Position numbers and translations under genes: made by a program
From: DTU015 sp964406505
Lineage (GTDB): Bacteria; Bacillota; Sulfobacillia; Fermentithermobacillales; Fermentithermobacillaceae
Reading direction: 5' to 3'
Length of the DNA stretch: 45,797 nucleotides
Assembly (NCBI GenBank): GCA_964406505.1
Contig: CAYORX010000015.1
Coordinates: 1 to 45,797, forward strand
Notes under the pieces: generated by a model
What the model was told of the DNA's origin: nothing
The model's database searches: none
What the model saw: the letters and a program-made list of their open reading frames with translations, nothing else
Shown: positions 1 to 8,793 of the stretch, in pieces
Layout: each line of letters starts with the position of its first letter
Numbering within the stretch: position 1 is the first letter of the stretch

Positions 1-31
1 TAACAAAATGGTTCCCCCTTAAATTTGATCT

Positions 32-51
32 AAATCAAAATATTTTGATTT
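32..51. repeat. Short AT-rich inverted repeat at the end of the deacylase gene
   Basis: The arms AAATCAAAA and TTTTGATTT are perfect complements separated by TA, and they overlap the stop codon of the leftward gene. It could act as a weak transcription terminator, but no T-run follows on the minus strand, so this is only a structural observation. Confidence 0.35.
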
Positions 52-1789
52 ATCGCCTCAATACCTCGCCAGTACGCGACTTAGTAAATTTGCCGTTTTC
101 CATAGCAATAACGCCATTCACAAGCACCCAGTTAAATCCATGAGGATACTGTCTAGGTTCTTCTTCGGTACCTTTGTCTTGAACTTTATTAGGTTCAAAT
201 ACAACCAAATCTGCCTTTTTGCCCTCAGCAATCAAACCTCGGTCCTTCAGTCCAAGAGTTTCAGCGGGCAAACTTGTCAATCGCCTAATACCTTCTTCTA
301 ACCCTAAAAGTCCCAAAGCATACATTTTAATAAATCTCGCCATGCCTCCAAAAGTATTGGGATTCGGTAGAGTATACGGCGGCACTGTAACCTCGTAAGT
401 ATGGTCAACAATAAAAGTGTCAATGCCTACCATAGCAAACGGGTGCTCATAGAAAATACGCTTAACCTTATCCCCCTCAGGTCCTTCCACCCACGCGGTG
501 GTTGCTCTTGGATCCTTAGAAACCACATTCATAAGCGCTTCTAGAAAATCTACATCTTCTTGCTCTGCTATCTCAGCAATGGTCTTACCTTGAAATTTTT
601 CTACATCTGAACGACCTACTTTTATACGGCTGGCCCAACCTGGTTGAACTATAGGATTTAACATAAACCATTTACCCGCCATTATATATTTCCGAATTTC
701 CTGCCGCATATCTGGTGCCTTTAAATTATGCGCCAGGCGCTCTAACGAACCCGCTTGCTTAAGCCAAGGTAAAAGCGTAGTAGCAACATATTTCCAATGT
801 ATAACACCGCCTGTAAGATGGTTAGGTATTACATCAAATGTCGCATCGATACCCTGTTTGATTGCATCATCAATTACTGCTAAAGTTTCTTCTGCCGCTA
901 AAGCCGTTAATCCAGGCGTTGAACTAGGCGACACTTGATATCCAGGACTAAGATGCGCGATCTGGATTTTTGCTCCGGTTTTGTCGGCGATATCAATTGC
1001 TTCTTTTATACCGTTAATAAGTCCCGGATTCCCGAAACCCTTACGAAGCCCCGTACGTCGCCAATGGGTTGAAAACAATCCTCCCTTTTTTGCAACAGCG
1101 CCTATTACCTCGTAAGATTCTTCCACGGAACAATAACTGTTAGGCGCATAGTCAACACCATTTGAAATACCGTTAGCACCGGCGTCCATAGCTTCTTCCG
1201 CATACCTTTTCATAGCGTTTATCTCATCTGATGTTGCATAGCGCCGATAATCCGAACCCATTACTGCCGCTCTTATGGTGCCATGCCCTACAAGCGGACA
1301 TATATTTATTCCCGGTCTGCTTTGCTCAACAGTATCCAACCACTGAGCAAAAGAGGACCAGGTTATGCTAAAATCATGTTCTATTGCTGCTTGTTTCGCT
1401 TTTTTAAGAGAACCCACCGGTTCGTCATAATACATTCTAGGAGCAACTTTATCCCACCAATTTGCTTCCCACCAACAATAAAGCCAGTGATCATTCAAAG
1501 GAGCAGGAGAAAAACCACATTGCCCTCCAACGCTAGTGGTTATGCCCTGCCCTATCGAACTTTCACCGCTAGGATACTTAAGAATCGTTTGATCTGAGTG
1601 GGAATGCATATCGATAAAACCCGGAGTAACTACTTGCCCCGACGCATCGACAATTTTCTTTGCGGTAGCAGACGAAAGATCGCCTAGCGCGACGATGCGA
1701 TCACCCTTAATTCCTATATCTAACCTTCTTCGTTTCCCGCCTGTGCCATCTATTACATCGCCATTTCGTATGATCACATCTAAATCCAT
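50..1789 (-). CDS. N-acyl-D-amino-acid deacylase family amidohydrolase
   Basis: Predicted cytoplasmic metal-dependent amidohydrolase of the D-aminoacylase type, which removes the acyl group from N-acyl-D-amino acids. The 579-residue product has the N-terminal small beta domain (DVIIRNGDVIDGTGG), then GFIDMHSHSD with metal ligands near H62 and H64, GGQCGFSPAP with the family cysteine near C91, LVGHGTIR near 170, THWR (H242), AHL (H279) and a late Asp near 457 in VGIDTF. The C-terminal strand region (KKADLVVFEPNKV) is typical. ATG at 1789 is chosen because GGGGGAG lies 8 bases upstream; an in-frame GTG at 1810 has no such site. It is longer than the 461-residue paralogue at 8794-10179, with an insert around residues 260-300. 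It is divergently placed from the YtcJ-like gene. Substrate is not determined by sequence. Confidence 0.85.
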   Translation of the reverse strand: MDLDVIIRNGDVIDGTGGKRRRLDIGIKGDRIVALGDLSSATAKKIVDASGQVVTPGFIDMHSHSDQTILKYPSGESSIGQGITTSVGGQCGFSPAPLNDHWLYCWWEANWWDKVAPRMYYDEPVGSLKKAKQAAIEHDFSITWSSFAQWLDTVEQSRPGINICPLVGHGTIRAAVMGSDYRRYATSDEINAMKRYAEEAMDAGANGISNGVDYAPNSYCSVEESYEVIGAVAKKGGLFSTHWRRTGLRKGFGNPGLINGIKEAIDIADKTGAKIQIAHLSPGYQVSPSSTPGLTALAAEETLAVIDDAIKQGIDATFDVIPNHLTGGVIHWKYVATTLLPWLKQAGSLERLAHNLKAPDMRQEIRKYIMAGKWFMLNPIVQPGWASRIKVGRSDVEKFQGKTIAEIAEQEDVDFLEALMNVVSKDPRATTAWVEGPEGDKVKRIFYEHPFAMVGIDTFIVDHTYEVTVPPYTLPNPNTFGGMARFIKMYALGLLGLEEGIRRLTSLPAETLGLKDRGLIAEGKKADLVVFEPNKVQDKGTEEEPRQYPHGFNWVLVNGVIAMENGKFTKSRTGEVLRR

Positions 1790-2005
1790 CAAATATCTCC
1801 CCCGTTTCACCTGTCAATTTTCGCTAACTTCAAAAATTCAAGCAATCACGGTTAATTAAAGTATTTATAGAATAAAGTCCAAAGAAATATTACTTCCACA
1901 CTTCGTATTCCCAAATTGTGTCTTCTACATAAAAACTAGAAACCCTTGTGTAATGCTTCATCTTCATATGTGGATAGAAAACATGAAAAGTATATTCACT
2001 GCGAA

Positions 2006-2011
2006 TATAAT
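2006..2011 (+). promoter_or_regulatory. Possible -10 element for the YtcJ-like gene
   Basis: A perfect TATAAT lies about 65 bases before the start codon of the rightward amidohydrolase. The -35 region 17 bases upstream (ATGAAA) is poor, so the promoter call is tentative. Confidence 0.35.
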
Positions 2012-2075
2012 GAAAACAAGCAAAAGAATTTTTGATCTCCAAATGTGAAAATGCGGAAAGGTGGTAATCGAATCA

Positions 2076-3656
2076 ATGGCAAAATACTTCATTTATAACG
2101 GGCCCATACATACTATGTCTCGGCATGGCACTGTTGAAGCAATGTATGTTGAAGATGGAGAAGTTAAGTTTATAGGTAACTCCGATCATCTTGTACGACA
2201 ATTACCTTCAAAAACCAAAAAGATCGATCTGCAAGGACGCAGTGTGCTTCCAGGATTCCACGACAGTCACATTCATTTACTAGGATATGCTCTTGGGCTT
2301 AACAGAATAAACCTATTCGGTATACCCACGAAAGAGGAAGGACTTAGCATTATTGCAGAAACATTAAAAGAACAAACGAGTGGAAAATGGATCGTGGGTG
2401 CAGGTTGGGATAAAAGCCTATGGGGTGAATTCCCCACACGGCAAGATCTAGACAGTGTTACTGAAGGAAGTCCCGTATGTTTATCAAGTAAAGATGTTCA
2501 TAGTATCTGGGTGAATTCGAAAGCATTAGAGATTTGCGGAATTGATAAGCATACTGGAACACCTGATGGAGGCGCTATTTTAAAAGATTCATCCGGTGAA
2601 CCCTTAGGCATATTACAAGATACGGCCCAAGATCTAGTTTTACGAAACATTCCAGATACTACGGATGAAGAAGCCTACAATGCCATTTCAAAGGCGATTC
2701 CACGTTTATGGAGTATGGGAATTACCTGTGTTCATGCACCAGAAGGATTGAAAGTATTCCGCATTGCCCAAAGAATTCGGCGTGAATCCAACTTGCCTTT
2801 TAGAATTGCATTTATGCCACCTGCCGCTTCTTTAGACGCTTTACATGCTTTTGATATTCAACAAGGATACGGAGATAATTGGGTGTGGACAGCCCAAATC
2901 AAGACTTTTAAAGACGGCTCATTGGGCTCAAGTACCGCTTTGCTATATGAACCTTACGAGCATTTACCCGATTTTTGCGGTTTAGAGTGTATTACCGATG
3001 ACGAATTACATAAACTAGTCGCCAGATCGGTAGAAGCCGGGTATGGGGTGGCCATTCACGCTATTGGCGATAAGGCAGTGTCCAGAAGCCTTGATGCCGT
3101 CGAAGCCAATATAGAGCAATCTAGGCAAAAGCAAGTAAGGCACAGGATCGAGCACGCGCAAATGGTACATCCAAATGATATAAAGCGATTTAGTCAATTA
3201 GGTGTGATCGCATCAATACAACCTGGACATGTAGTAGCTGACCGATACATGGTTGAAAAGGAATGGGGAGAGCGCTCGGTAACGGCTTATCCCTTCGGCC
3301 AGCTTCTGCAAGCAAAAACACGGTTCGCGCTTGGCTCTGATGCCCCGGTCGAAGTACCAGATGTAATATATGGCATGCATTGTGCGGCTAACAGATGTCT
3401 ACCCGGTGAAAGCGATGAGTTTCAATGGCATCCCATGGAAAATCTGCCAATAGAAACTGTGTTGAGAGGGTATACGAAAGATGCTGCGTATGCCGTCGGC
3501 AAAGAAGATGTGTTAGGTGCATTGGCCCCAGGCATGTGTGCAGATTTTGTCATTGTATCCCAAGATCTTATGTCAATCCCGACAAACCAAATCGGATATA
3601 CTGAGGTTGAAGCGGTCTGTGTAAACGGACAATGGGTTATAAAACCCACGTGGTAG
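2076..3656 (+). CDS. Amidohydrolase family 3 protein, YtcJ-like
   Basis: Cytoplasmic metal-dependent hydrolase of the amidohydrolase-3 (YtcJ/NfdA) group, a family that includes N-substituted formamide deformylases; the true substrate cannot be read here. The 526-residue product carries VLPGFHDSHIH (H65, H67), GWDKSLWGE and SKDVHSIWVNSKAL, which are family hallmarks, then IKTFKDGSLGSSTA, AIHAIGDKA, HRIEHAQMV and LGSDAPVE, which supply the other metal-site residues. The start is ATG 2076 with AAAGGTGG 11 bases upstream; an in-frame GTG at 2061 overlaps that ribosome site. It stands alone on the plus strand, back to back with the D-aminoacylase gene. Confidence 0.85.
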   Translation: MAKYFIYNGPIHTMSRHGTVEAMYVEDGEVKFIGNSDHLVRQLPSKTKKIDLQGRSVLPGFHDSHIHLLGYALGLNRINLFGIPTKEEGLSIIAETLKEQTSGKWIVGAGWDKSLWGEFPTRQDLDSVTEGSPVCLSSKDVHSIWVNSKALEICGIDKHTGTPDGGAILKDSSGEPLGILQDTAQDLVLRNIPDTTDEEAYNAISKAIPRLWSMGITCVHAPEGLKVFRIAQRIRRESNLPFRIAFMPPAASLDALHAFDIQQGYGDNWVWTAQIKTFKDGSLGSSTALLYEPYEHLPDFCGLECITDDELHKLVARSVEAGYGVAIHAIGDKAVSRSLDAVEANIEQSRQKQVRHRIEHAQMVHPNDIKRFSQLGVIASIQPGHVVADRYMVEKEWGERSVTAYPFGQLLQAKTRFALGSDAPVEVPDVIYGMHCAANRCLPGESDEFQWHPMENLPIETVLRGYTKDAAYAVGKEDVLGALAPGMCADFVIVSQDLMSIPTNQIGYTEVEAVCVNGQWVIKPTW

Positions 3657-3719
3657 TTTGCGAATTTTATTCAGGAATAATGGATTATCTAACCCCTACT
3701 ACAAAAACTACGTTTAAAA

Positions 3720-3740
3720 AGCCGGGGCATATCTCCGGCT
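3720..3740 (+). terminator. Hairpin downstream of the YtcJ-like gene
   Basis: AGCCGGGG and CTCCGGCT can pair over eight positions (one G-U) around a five-base loop. No clear T-run follows, so it is a weak terminator candidate or an mRNA 3-prime end stabiliser. Confidence 0.4.
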
Positions 3741-3905
3741 AAGTATTTATCCATGCGCCCGATGAAAATTAAGACGGGACACAAAAGCCTTCGAACATCA
3801 TTATTTTAGATCACCGACTATAGGTCTGTGTTCAATTACTGGAGGAACCTTGCACGACACATTTCATATGCTGTATCAAGATATTATAACGAGGAAGGCG
3901 ATAAC

Positions 3906-4289
3906 ATGTCCGAACAACACGCCCAGTGTCCTAAACCCGTAGTAGTCGGCCAATTGATAAGAACGGAGACCCGAATCTCTGTCGAACCAACCATAAATCA
4001 GTGTGCACCAAGACTTTACTGTTTGGAGTCTCACGTAAAACCATACCGTGATTGCGATGAAAGACCGAACCCTTTATCGGTTCCGTCAGCGGAATGTACT
4101 ATGCCACCTAGCAGAAAATGCACTTTTGTGTTAACCCAATTACTCTGCGTGGAAGTACCGATTGAATATGGCATCAACATCGGTCTTGAAGACGAAAAAA
4201 TTCATTGCGGTAGACCGAGCGTTAAACCCTGTGAATTAAATAGTAAAGATAAATCCCTTCTTGTTGAAGAAAACACATCCCGGAAATAG
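3906..4289 (+). CDS. Cysteine-rich protein of unknown function
   Basis: A 127-residue soluble protein with nine cysteines and no signal peptide or membrane segment. ATG 3906 is preceded by GAGGAAGG at a good distance; an in-frame ATG further upstream (3828) lacks a site. The core CTFVLTQLLCVEVPIEYGI followed by a later HCG resembles beta-rich cysteine proteins that I associate with clostridial spore coats or exosporium, but this is recollection rather than proof. A long perfect hairpin follows the gene. Start and coding status are fairly secure; function is not. Confidence 0.65.
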   Translation: MSEQHAQCPKPVVVGQLIRTETRISVEPTINQCAPRLYCLESHVKPYRDCDERPNPLSVPSAECTMPPSRKCTFVLTQLLCVEVPIEYGINIGLEDEKIHCGRPSVKPCELNSKDKSLLVEENTSRK

Positions 4290-4444
4290 TTTTAAATAAG
4301 GTTCAATTGGACGAACGACCACGTGTTTTATATCAAGTGTTTTATACCTTGATGGATTCACTAATGCCCTAGGAACAAGCCTAGGATGAGTTTTAGCCCG
4401 GATATTTATTACATTATCAATTCAGGGTTTATCACAAATCTATG

Positions 4445-4488
4445 TAACTAATATATAACCTAGCCGCAGCTAGGTTATATATTAGTTA
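4445..4488. terminator. 20-bp perfect palindromic hairpin between convergent genes
   Basis: The arm AACTAATATATAACCTAGC (plus one outer T-A pair) is repeated exactly as its complement after the four-base loop CGCA. It lies between the convergent cysteine-rich gene and the flavoprotein gene, so a bidirectional terminator is the simplest reading, although flanking T-runs are weak. Confidence 0.6.
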
Positions 4489-4530
4489 AACTATATTAGT
4501 TTGGTTTATTGATCCGGATTAGACTTAGCC

Positions 4531-5904
4531 CTACTCCCCAGAAGCAGCGCCTTTTCCGGCAATTCGGCCATAGACCAGACATTCGATAAGTGCATTTTTT
4601 TGATCTGCGCCCTGCACACCGCCTGTTACCTCGCCAGCAGCATACAATCCGGGAAGCATTTCGTCGGTTTCAGTTAGCACTTGTGCCGAGGTATTTATAG
4701 CAACGCCGCCAGTTGTACTATGAACATAAGGTTCAATAACAATCGAAAAAATCTTCTCATCTTTTCCAACTGTTTCACTAAGACCATCAACATCTATTTC
4801 TAGTTTTTCGGCCACTTCAGCCACAGAACCTTCATGTAAGGCTCCCATATCTTTAAGAGATGCTACTGCTTTTTCGCCTACTTCATCCAAAATTTCTTGA
4901 TTAAATACCATATAAGCCTTATGTTCAGACTGCGCTAATATTGCGGCAACCAGCGCGTCACCCTCTTCGTCGCCAGACAAGAATTCCAAACCTTCTTTGT
5001 TGACCAAAGATGCACCAGCATCTACCAAACTGTTTGGTGCAGATGCCCAGCCACCCTTGCCTACCCTTACTCCAAACGGGATAAACCTACCAAGTTCCAT
5101 ATCTATTAATTTTGCTCCGACTTCACGCGCCATGATGATTCCGTCACCGGTTGTAACATTTTCAGGATTGTTGGTTTGAATTCCTACGAATTGAGGTGCG
5201 TATTCTTCAAAAATATCCTGGTTCCAAGCAAAGCCACCGGTTGCAAGTACCACACCTTTGCTAGCGCGATACGTTATCTCGCTACCATCCTTTTCAGCCA
5301 AAACTCCGACTATTCTTCCATCTTCTTGAATTAACTTGGTGGCCTTGGTGTTTAGTTCTATACTCACACCAGCATCTTCAGCGGCTTGAGTAAGCCCTTC
5401 AGCAAAACCAAGCCCGCCACCTTCTACCCAATAGATTCGTGGATAGGTAGTCATGTACGATATTACTTCGTCTTTCAACTTAATGCCTTTCGTACGAACC
5501 CAGTCAACAGCATCTTTGGCGTTTTCAGTAAGCGTTCTTACTAATTCGGGATTGTTTTTGTGTTTTCCTAGGCGCATCATATCTTCATAATGCACTTCCG
5601 GAGAGTCTTCAGTAATACCATGATCTAATTGAATGTCTACTCCTGCAGCACAAAGACCGCCGCCCGAAACCCTAGTAGTTCCGCCTGTAAAATTCATTTT
5701 TTCTAAAACTACCACTTCAACTCCCTGATCTCGAGCCTCAAGCGCGGCTGCTAATCCGGCAGCACCTGATCCGATTACGACAACATGAGATTCAATAACA
5801 GTGGTTGGATCCTCTTCTACTGCCGGTTCACTAGACAGACACCCGGTAAAAACGATTGCGGCTGCAATCAAAGCAGCAATGACGATTCCAAGCCTTTTCT
5901 TCAA
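4531..5904 (-). CDS. Membrane-anchored flavoprotein, fumarate-reductase-like fold
   Basis: Predicted extracytoplasmic lipoprotein: hydrophobic signal residues 5-20 end in the lipobox FTGC, with C22 as lipid site. An FAD-binding Rossmann fold follows (VVVIGSGAAGLAAALEA, residues 42-57; LATGGF near 220; LYAAGEVTGG near 420). The fold is that of flavocytochrome c / fumarate reductase or 3-oxosteroid dehydrogenase, without heme or FMN domain. The active-site histidine motif HSTTGG (H395) is present. The arginine expected in the capping-domain motif (usually ELTTRD) is Gly in SGDEEGD, and the C-terminal HG-NR motif reads QGADQKNA, so two catalytic or substrate arginines are missing. Start is TTG 5904 with AGAGGTGG upstream. 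Probably a reductase or dehydrogenase of a substrate other than fumarate. Confidence 0.8.
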   Translation of the reverse strand: MKKRLGIVIAALIAAAIVFTGCLSSEPAVEEDPTTVIESHVVVIGSGAAGLAAALEARDQGVEVVVLEKMNFTGGTTRVSGGGLCAAGVDIQLDHGITEDSPEVHYEDMMRLGKHKNNPELVRTLTENAKDAVDWVRTKGIKLKDEVISYMTTYPRIYWVEGGGLGFAEGLTQAAEDAGVSIELNTKATKLIQEDGRIVGVLAEKDGSEITYRASKGVVLATGGFAWNQDIFEEYAPQFVGIQTNNPENVTTGDGIIMAREVGAKLIDMELGRFIPFGVRVGKGGWASAPNSLVDAGASLVNKEGLEFLSGDEEGDALVAAILAQSEHKAYMVFNQEILDEVGEKAVASLKDMGALHEGSVAEVAEKLEIDVDGLSETVGKDEKIFSIVIEPYVHSTTGGVAINTSAQVLTETDEMLPGLYAAGEVTGGVQGADQKNALIECLVYGRIAGKGAASGE

Positions 5905-5954
5905 GACTTACCACCTCTTATATTATTAATAGTGTTTGTGAAAACAGGGGCTAA

Positions 5955-5973
5955 GTTCAATGTAACAATGAAC
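5955..5973. promoter_or_regulatory. Imperfect 19-bp palindrome upstream of flavoprotein gene
   Basis: GTTCAATGTAACAATGAAC is a palindrome with one mismatched pair, located about 50 bases before the TTG start of the flavoprotein gene. It has the size and position of a repressor operator. No regulator gene is adjacent. Confidence 0.3.
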
Positions 5974-6044
5974 AACATCAATGTCAATCGCACTACATCA
6001 TAAAATCTGCACTATACGCTGTTGAACTGAGCCTTATTTCTATT

Positions 6045-7025
6045 TCACGTTGCATTAACTTCTGGGTTTACAAGATTTTTCGGCCTTTCACCCATTAATG
6101 CATGCGTTAAATTATAAGATGCCATAACCGCCATTTTGGTGCGAGTAGCCACGCTTGCACTCCCAATATGGGGTAAAAGTACAACGTTATCAAGATCCTT
6201 CAATGGACTGTTTTCGGATAAAGGTTCTTTATCAAAAACATCTAGACCTGCAGAAAAGATTTTTCGCTTGGCTAAAGCCTGATAAAGATCTTGTTCATTA
6301 ACAACCTGGCCACGCGAGGTATTTATAAGCACCGCGGTTGGTTTCATCATGTTGAGTTGACGTTCGCCAATCATGCCCCTAGTTTTTTCAGTCAACGGAA
6401 CGTGGAGCGACACAAAGTCCGAGCTTTTTAGCAGTTTTTCAAGAGTAACCCGCTTTACACCCAAACTTGTTTCAAGATCTGGCCTGGCAGTGTTACTGTT
6501 ATAAAGCACCTTCATTCCAAATCCTTTAGCCCTTTTGGCAACCGCCTGTCCAATTCTGCCAAATCCCACTATACCTAGGGTAGCACCATAGATATCCACG
6601 CCGGTTAATAGCATAGGCGACCATGTACTCCATTTATTATCTCGTAAAAATCGTTCAGCTTCAGTAATACGCCTAGCAGCTGCCATCAACAGGGCAAACG
6701 CAAGGTCTGCTGTGGTATCAGTCAGCACCCCGGGGGTATTGCAAACCATAATACCTTTTTTGGTGCATTCTGCCACATCAATATTGTCAAAACCTACAGC
6801 CATATTCGAAACTACTTTAAGATGCGCGGCTTTATCTAACAATTTTCCATCAATTTTATCAGTAAGTAAAGTGTAAATTCCGTCAACATCGATAATCTCT
6901 TCCTGAAGAACGGCCCGGGGAACTGCCTGACTCTCACTGTCCCAAATCCGATAATCACAATACTTGCTTATGATACTTAAAGCCTCTTTTGGTATAATCC
7001 TGGTAATATACACCTTTGGTTTCAT
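6045..7025 (-). CDS. D-isomer-specific 2-hydroxyacid dehydrogenase
   Basis: Cytoplasmic NAD(P)-dependent dehydrogenase that interconverts a 2-oxoacid and a D-2-hydroxyacid; closest in appearance to glyoxylate/hydroxypyruvate reductases. The 326-residue product has the N-terminal catalytic half (SNMAVGFDNIDV, NTPGVLTDTTAD), the cofactor motif GFGRIGQAVAKR (154-165), and catalytic R238 (NTSRGQ), E267 (DKEPL) and H286 (LPHIGSA). The start is ATG 7025 with GGGAG upstream; an in-frame ATG at 7064 has no ribosome site. It follows the flavoprotein on the same strand after about 140 bases, compatible with 2-oxoacids produced from deaminated amino acids, though that link is inference. Confidence 0.9.
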   Translation of the reverse strand: MKPKVYITRIIPKEALSIISKYCDYRIWDSESQAVPRAVLQEEIIDVDGIYTLLTDKIDGKLLDKAAHLKVVSNMAVGFDNIDVAECTKKGIMVCNTPGVLTDTTADLAFALLMAAARRITEAERFLRDNKWSTWSPMLLTGVDIYGATLGIVGFGRIGQAVAKRAKGFGMKVLYNSNTARPDLETSLGVKRVTLEKLLKSSDFVSLHVPLTEKTRGMIGERQLNMMKPTAVLINTSRGQVVNEQDLYQALAKRKIFSAGLDVFDKEPLSENSPLKDLDNVVLLPHIGSASVATRTKMAVMASYNLTHALMGERPKNLVNPEVNAT

Positions 7026-7220
7026 AATTCTCGCTCCCACTCTTACTTGTGTATCTTTATCCATCTTTTAAAAACAGATACTTTTGAAATATTTTGTACC
7101 GGTAAATAGAACCTCGCTACGGTCTTAAAGATATTCGTTGAACAGTTTACTTAATCTAACATTTTCGGACACTTTTATTTCTATATAGTAACTAAGCAAT
7201 AGCGGTTGTTATTTCGATTA

Positions 7221-8561
7221 TTAAAGAATTACTTTTCCAGGAAAAGACGAAGTGCGGCAGATTTCCCATAGTCGGCCTATATAATTACGAGTATAGTAAC
7301 GTTCTAGAAAATGATATAAGATAAAACCTCGCTGCGTGAGGTGAAAAACCGGTTCGGAAACCATAGGATTTCTAGTTTGAGATAAATTGATACTAGATGA
7401 TGAAGACACTTTTTCAATCAAGCCTAGGCCGTGTGCTAAACGAAATAATTTAGGTAAATTTTTCAATCGACGGGCGTATGGTGAATTTAAATCAATTTCA
7501 CCTTCGTAACATCTCCAAAACAACCAATACAAAGCTGATTCCTCAGGGGTTAAAAATGAGTAAAGGGCGGTACGTGGCTCGCCGAAAAAGCTGCAATCTA
7601 TGTATGAAGGAATGTCGAAAGTGTTAATACCAAAATATCCATCCAAATAAGTAGCTGCCCCAGCACCTATTCCTATAAATGCTTCCCGTGTTATGGATGT
7701 ATAAGTATTTACAGATGGTTTAGTCCAAGTCCAAACAGATGAACGTTGATAATTTTGTACGTCTCCTAGACATGATAAAGCAGACAAAACTTTAATTTGG
7801 TCTTTTACAGAGTAAGGTGATGCAAGTGCGGTGAAAGAAAAATCTATAAGAGGATATGCAGAGATCTGACCTACCCCGTAATCAAGTAAATCTTGAAAGT
7901 CAACAACGATTTGGTCTAGAGTTTGCCCGGGAATGCATGTAATAAGGTCTACATTTACGGTATCAAATCCCACCTTCATAATAGTTTTAAGAGCATCACG
8001 GGCTTTTTGTGAACTATAACCTCTCCCCAAAATATTTAAAACGCTTTGGTTAAAACTTTCGACACCTAAACTGACCATAGTCACGCCAACTTGTTTCAAC
8101 CAATCTAAGCTTTTAAAATCTATATCATCGGGATGAATTTCAACAGCAATACCCGCCGCAGGCAAAAAATGCGGATACATGATTTTTATTACAGATTCAA
8201 TAGCCTCTGGCATAGTTAAAGGTGTCCCTCCACCAAAATATAGTGACGACACTTTTGTATCACCTAATGATTCTGATAATTCCTTTAGTTCCATGCAAAG
8301 ACTATCAAAGTATCTTTGGGCCACTTCAGACGACGAGTAAAGCATTTTTGTATAAGGACAAAATGAACACAATGAACGGCAAAACGGAATGTGAACATAA
8401 ATTCCTATGTCATCAGGAAGTTCAATTCGATGTTTTACGATTGCATCATGTATTCCGTGAAAAGTGTTATTGAAATCACTATTTGGCGATTCCGATCGGC
8501 CAGGATAAAACATAAATCTGCTCGAGTTACCTGTTAAAATTTTAGGTAAAACATTATGCAT
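7221..8561 (-). CDS. Radical SAM protein, HemW/coproporphyrinogen-oxidase-like
   Basis: The 446-residue product has the HemN/HemW-type radical SAM motif HIPFCRSLCSFCPY with cluster cysteines C61, C65 and C68, the SAM-binding GGGTP (residues 110-114), and the conserved VSLGVESFNQSVLNILGRGYS and IPGQT elements. HemW proteins are heme chaperones and related HutW/ChuW enzymes act on heme; this one diverges enough (EIHPDDID in place of the usual E-NP segment, about 50 extra N-terminal residues) that the substrate is uncertain. ATG 8561 is preferred because GAGAGGAAG lies upstream; an in-frame ATG at 8600 is weaker. No heme gene lies nearby. Confidence 0.75.
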   Translation of the reverse strand: MHNVLPKILTGNSSRFMFYPGRSESPNSDFNNTFHGIHDAIVKHRIELPDDIGIYVHIPFCRSLCSFCPYTKMLYSSSEVAQRYFDSLCMELKELSESLGDTKVSSLYFGGGTPLTMPEAIESVIKIMYPHFLPAAGIAVEIHPDDIDFKSLDWLKQVGVTMVSLGVESFNQSVLNILGRGYSSQKARDALKTIMKVGFDTVNVDLITCIPGQTLDQIVVDFQDLLDYGVGQISAYPLIDFSFTALASPYSVKDQIKVLSALSCLGDVQNYQRSSVWTWTKPSVNTYTSITREAFIGIGAGAATYLDGYFGINTFDIPSYIDCSFFGEPRTALYSFLTPEESALYWLFWRCYEGEIDLNSPYARRLKNLPKLFRLAHGLGLIEKVSSSSSINLSQTRNPMVSEPVFHLTQRGFILYHFLERYYTRNYIGRLWEICRTSSFPGKVIL

Positions 8562-8737
8562 CGAATTTTCGCTTCCTCTCCATAACAAACTGGTTTTCAT
8601 CTATACTTCATGTTGAAGTTCCCAAGGTTTTATCTATTTACCTTACCTGCGAATTAGATTTATCATTTCTTACATTGTAGACGAAAACGACAAGTCTATG
8701 AAGCAGCGAACAAGCGGTCTTCGGAAATTAAAACCAA

Positions 8738-8773
8738 GGAGGCATCAAGCGGTTAATCAACCGCTTTGCCTCC
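8738..8773 (-). terminator. Strong hairpin terminator of the cassette-1/D-aminoacylase operon
   Basis: GGAGGCA pairs with TGCCTCC and, inside it, AAGCGGTT pairs with AACCGCTT around a four-base loop, giving 15 pairs with a two-base bulge. On the minus strand the hairpin is followed by TTGGTTTTAATTT. It starts about 20 bases beyond the deacylase stop. Confidence 0.8.
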
Positions 8774-8793
8774 CCATACATAACACTTTATGG

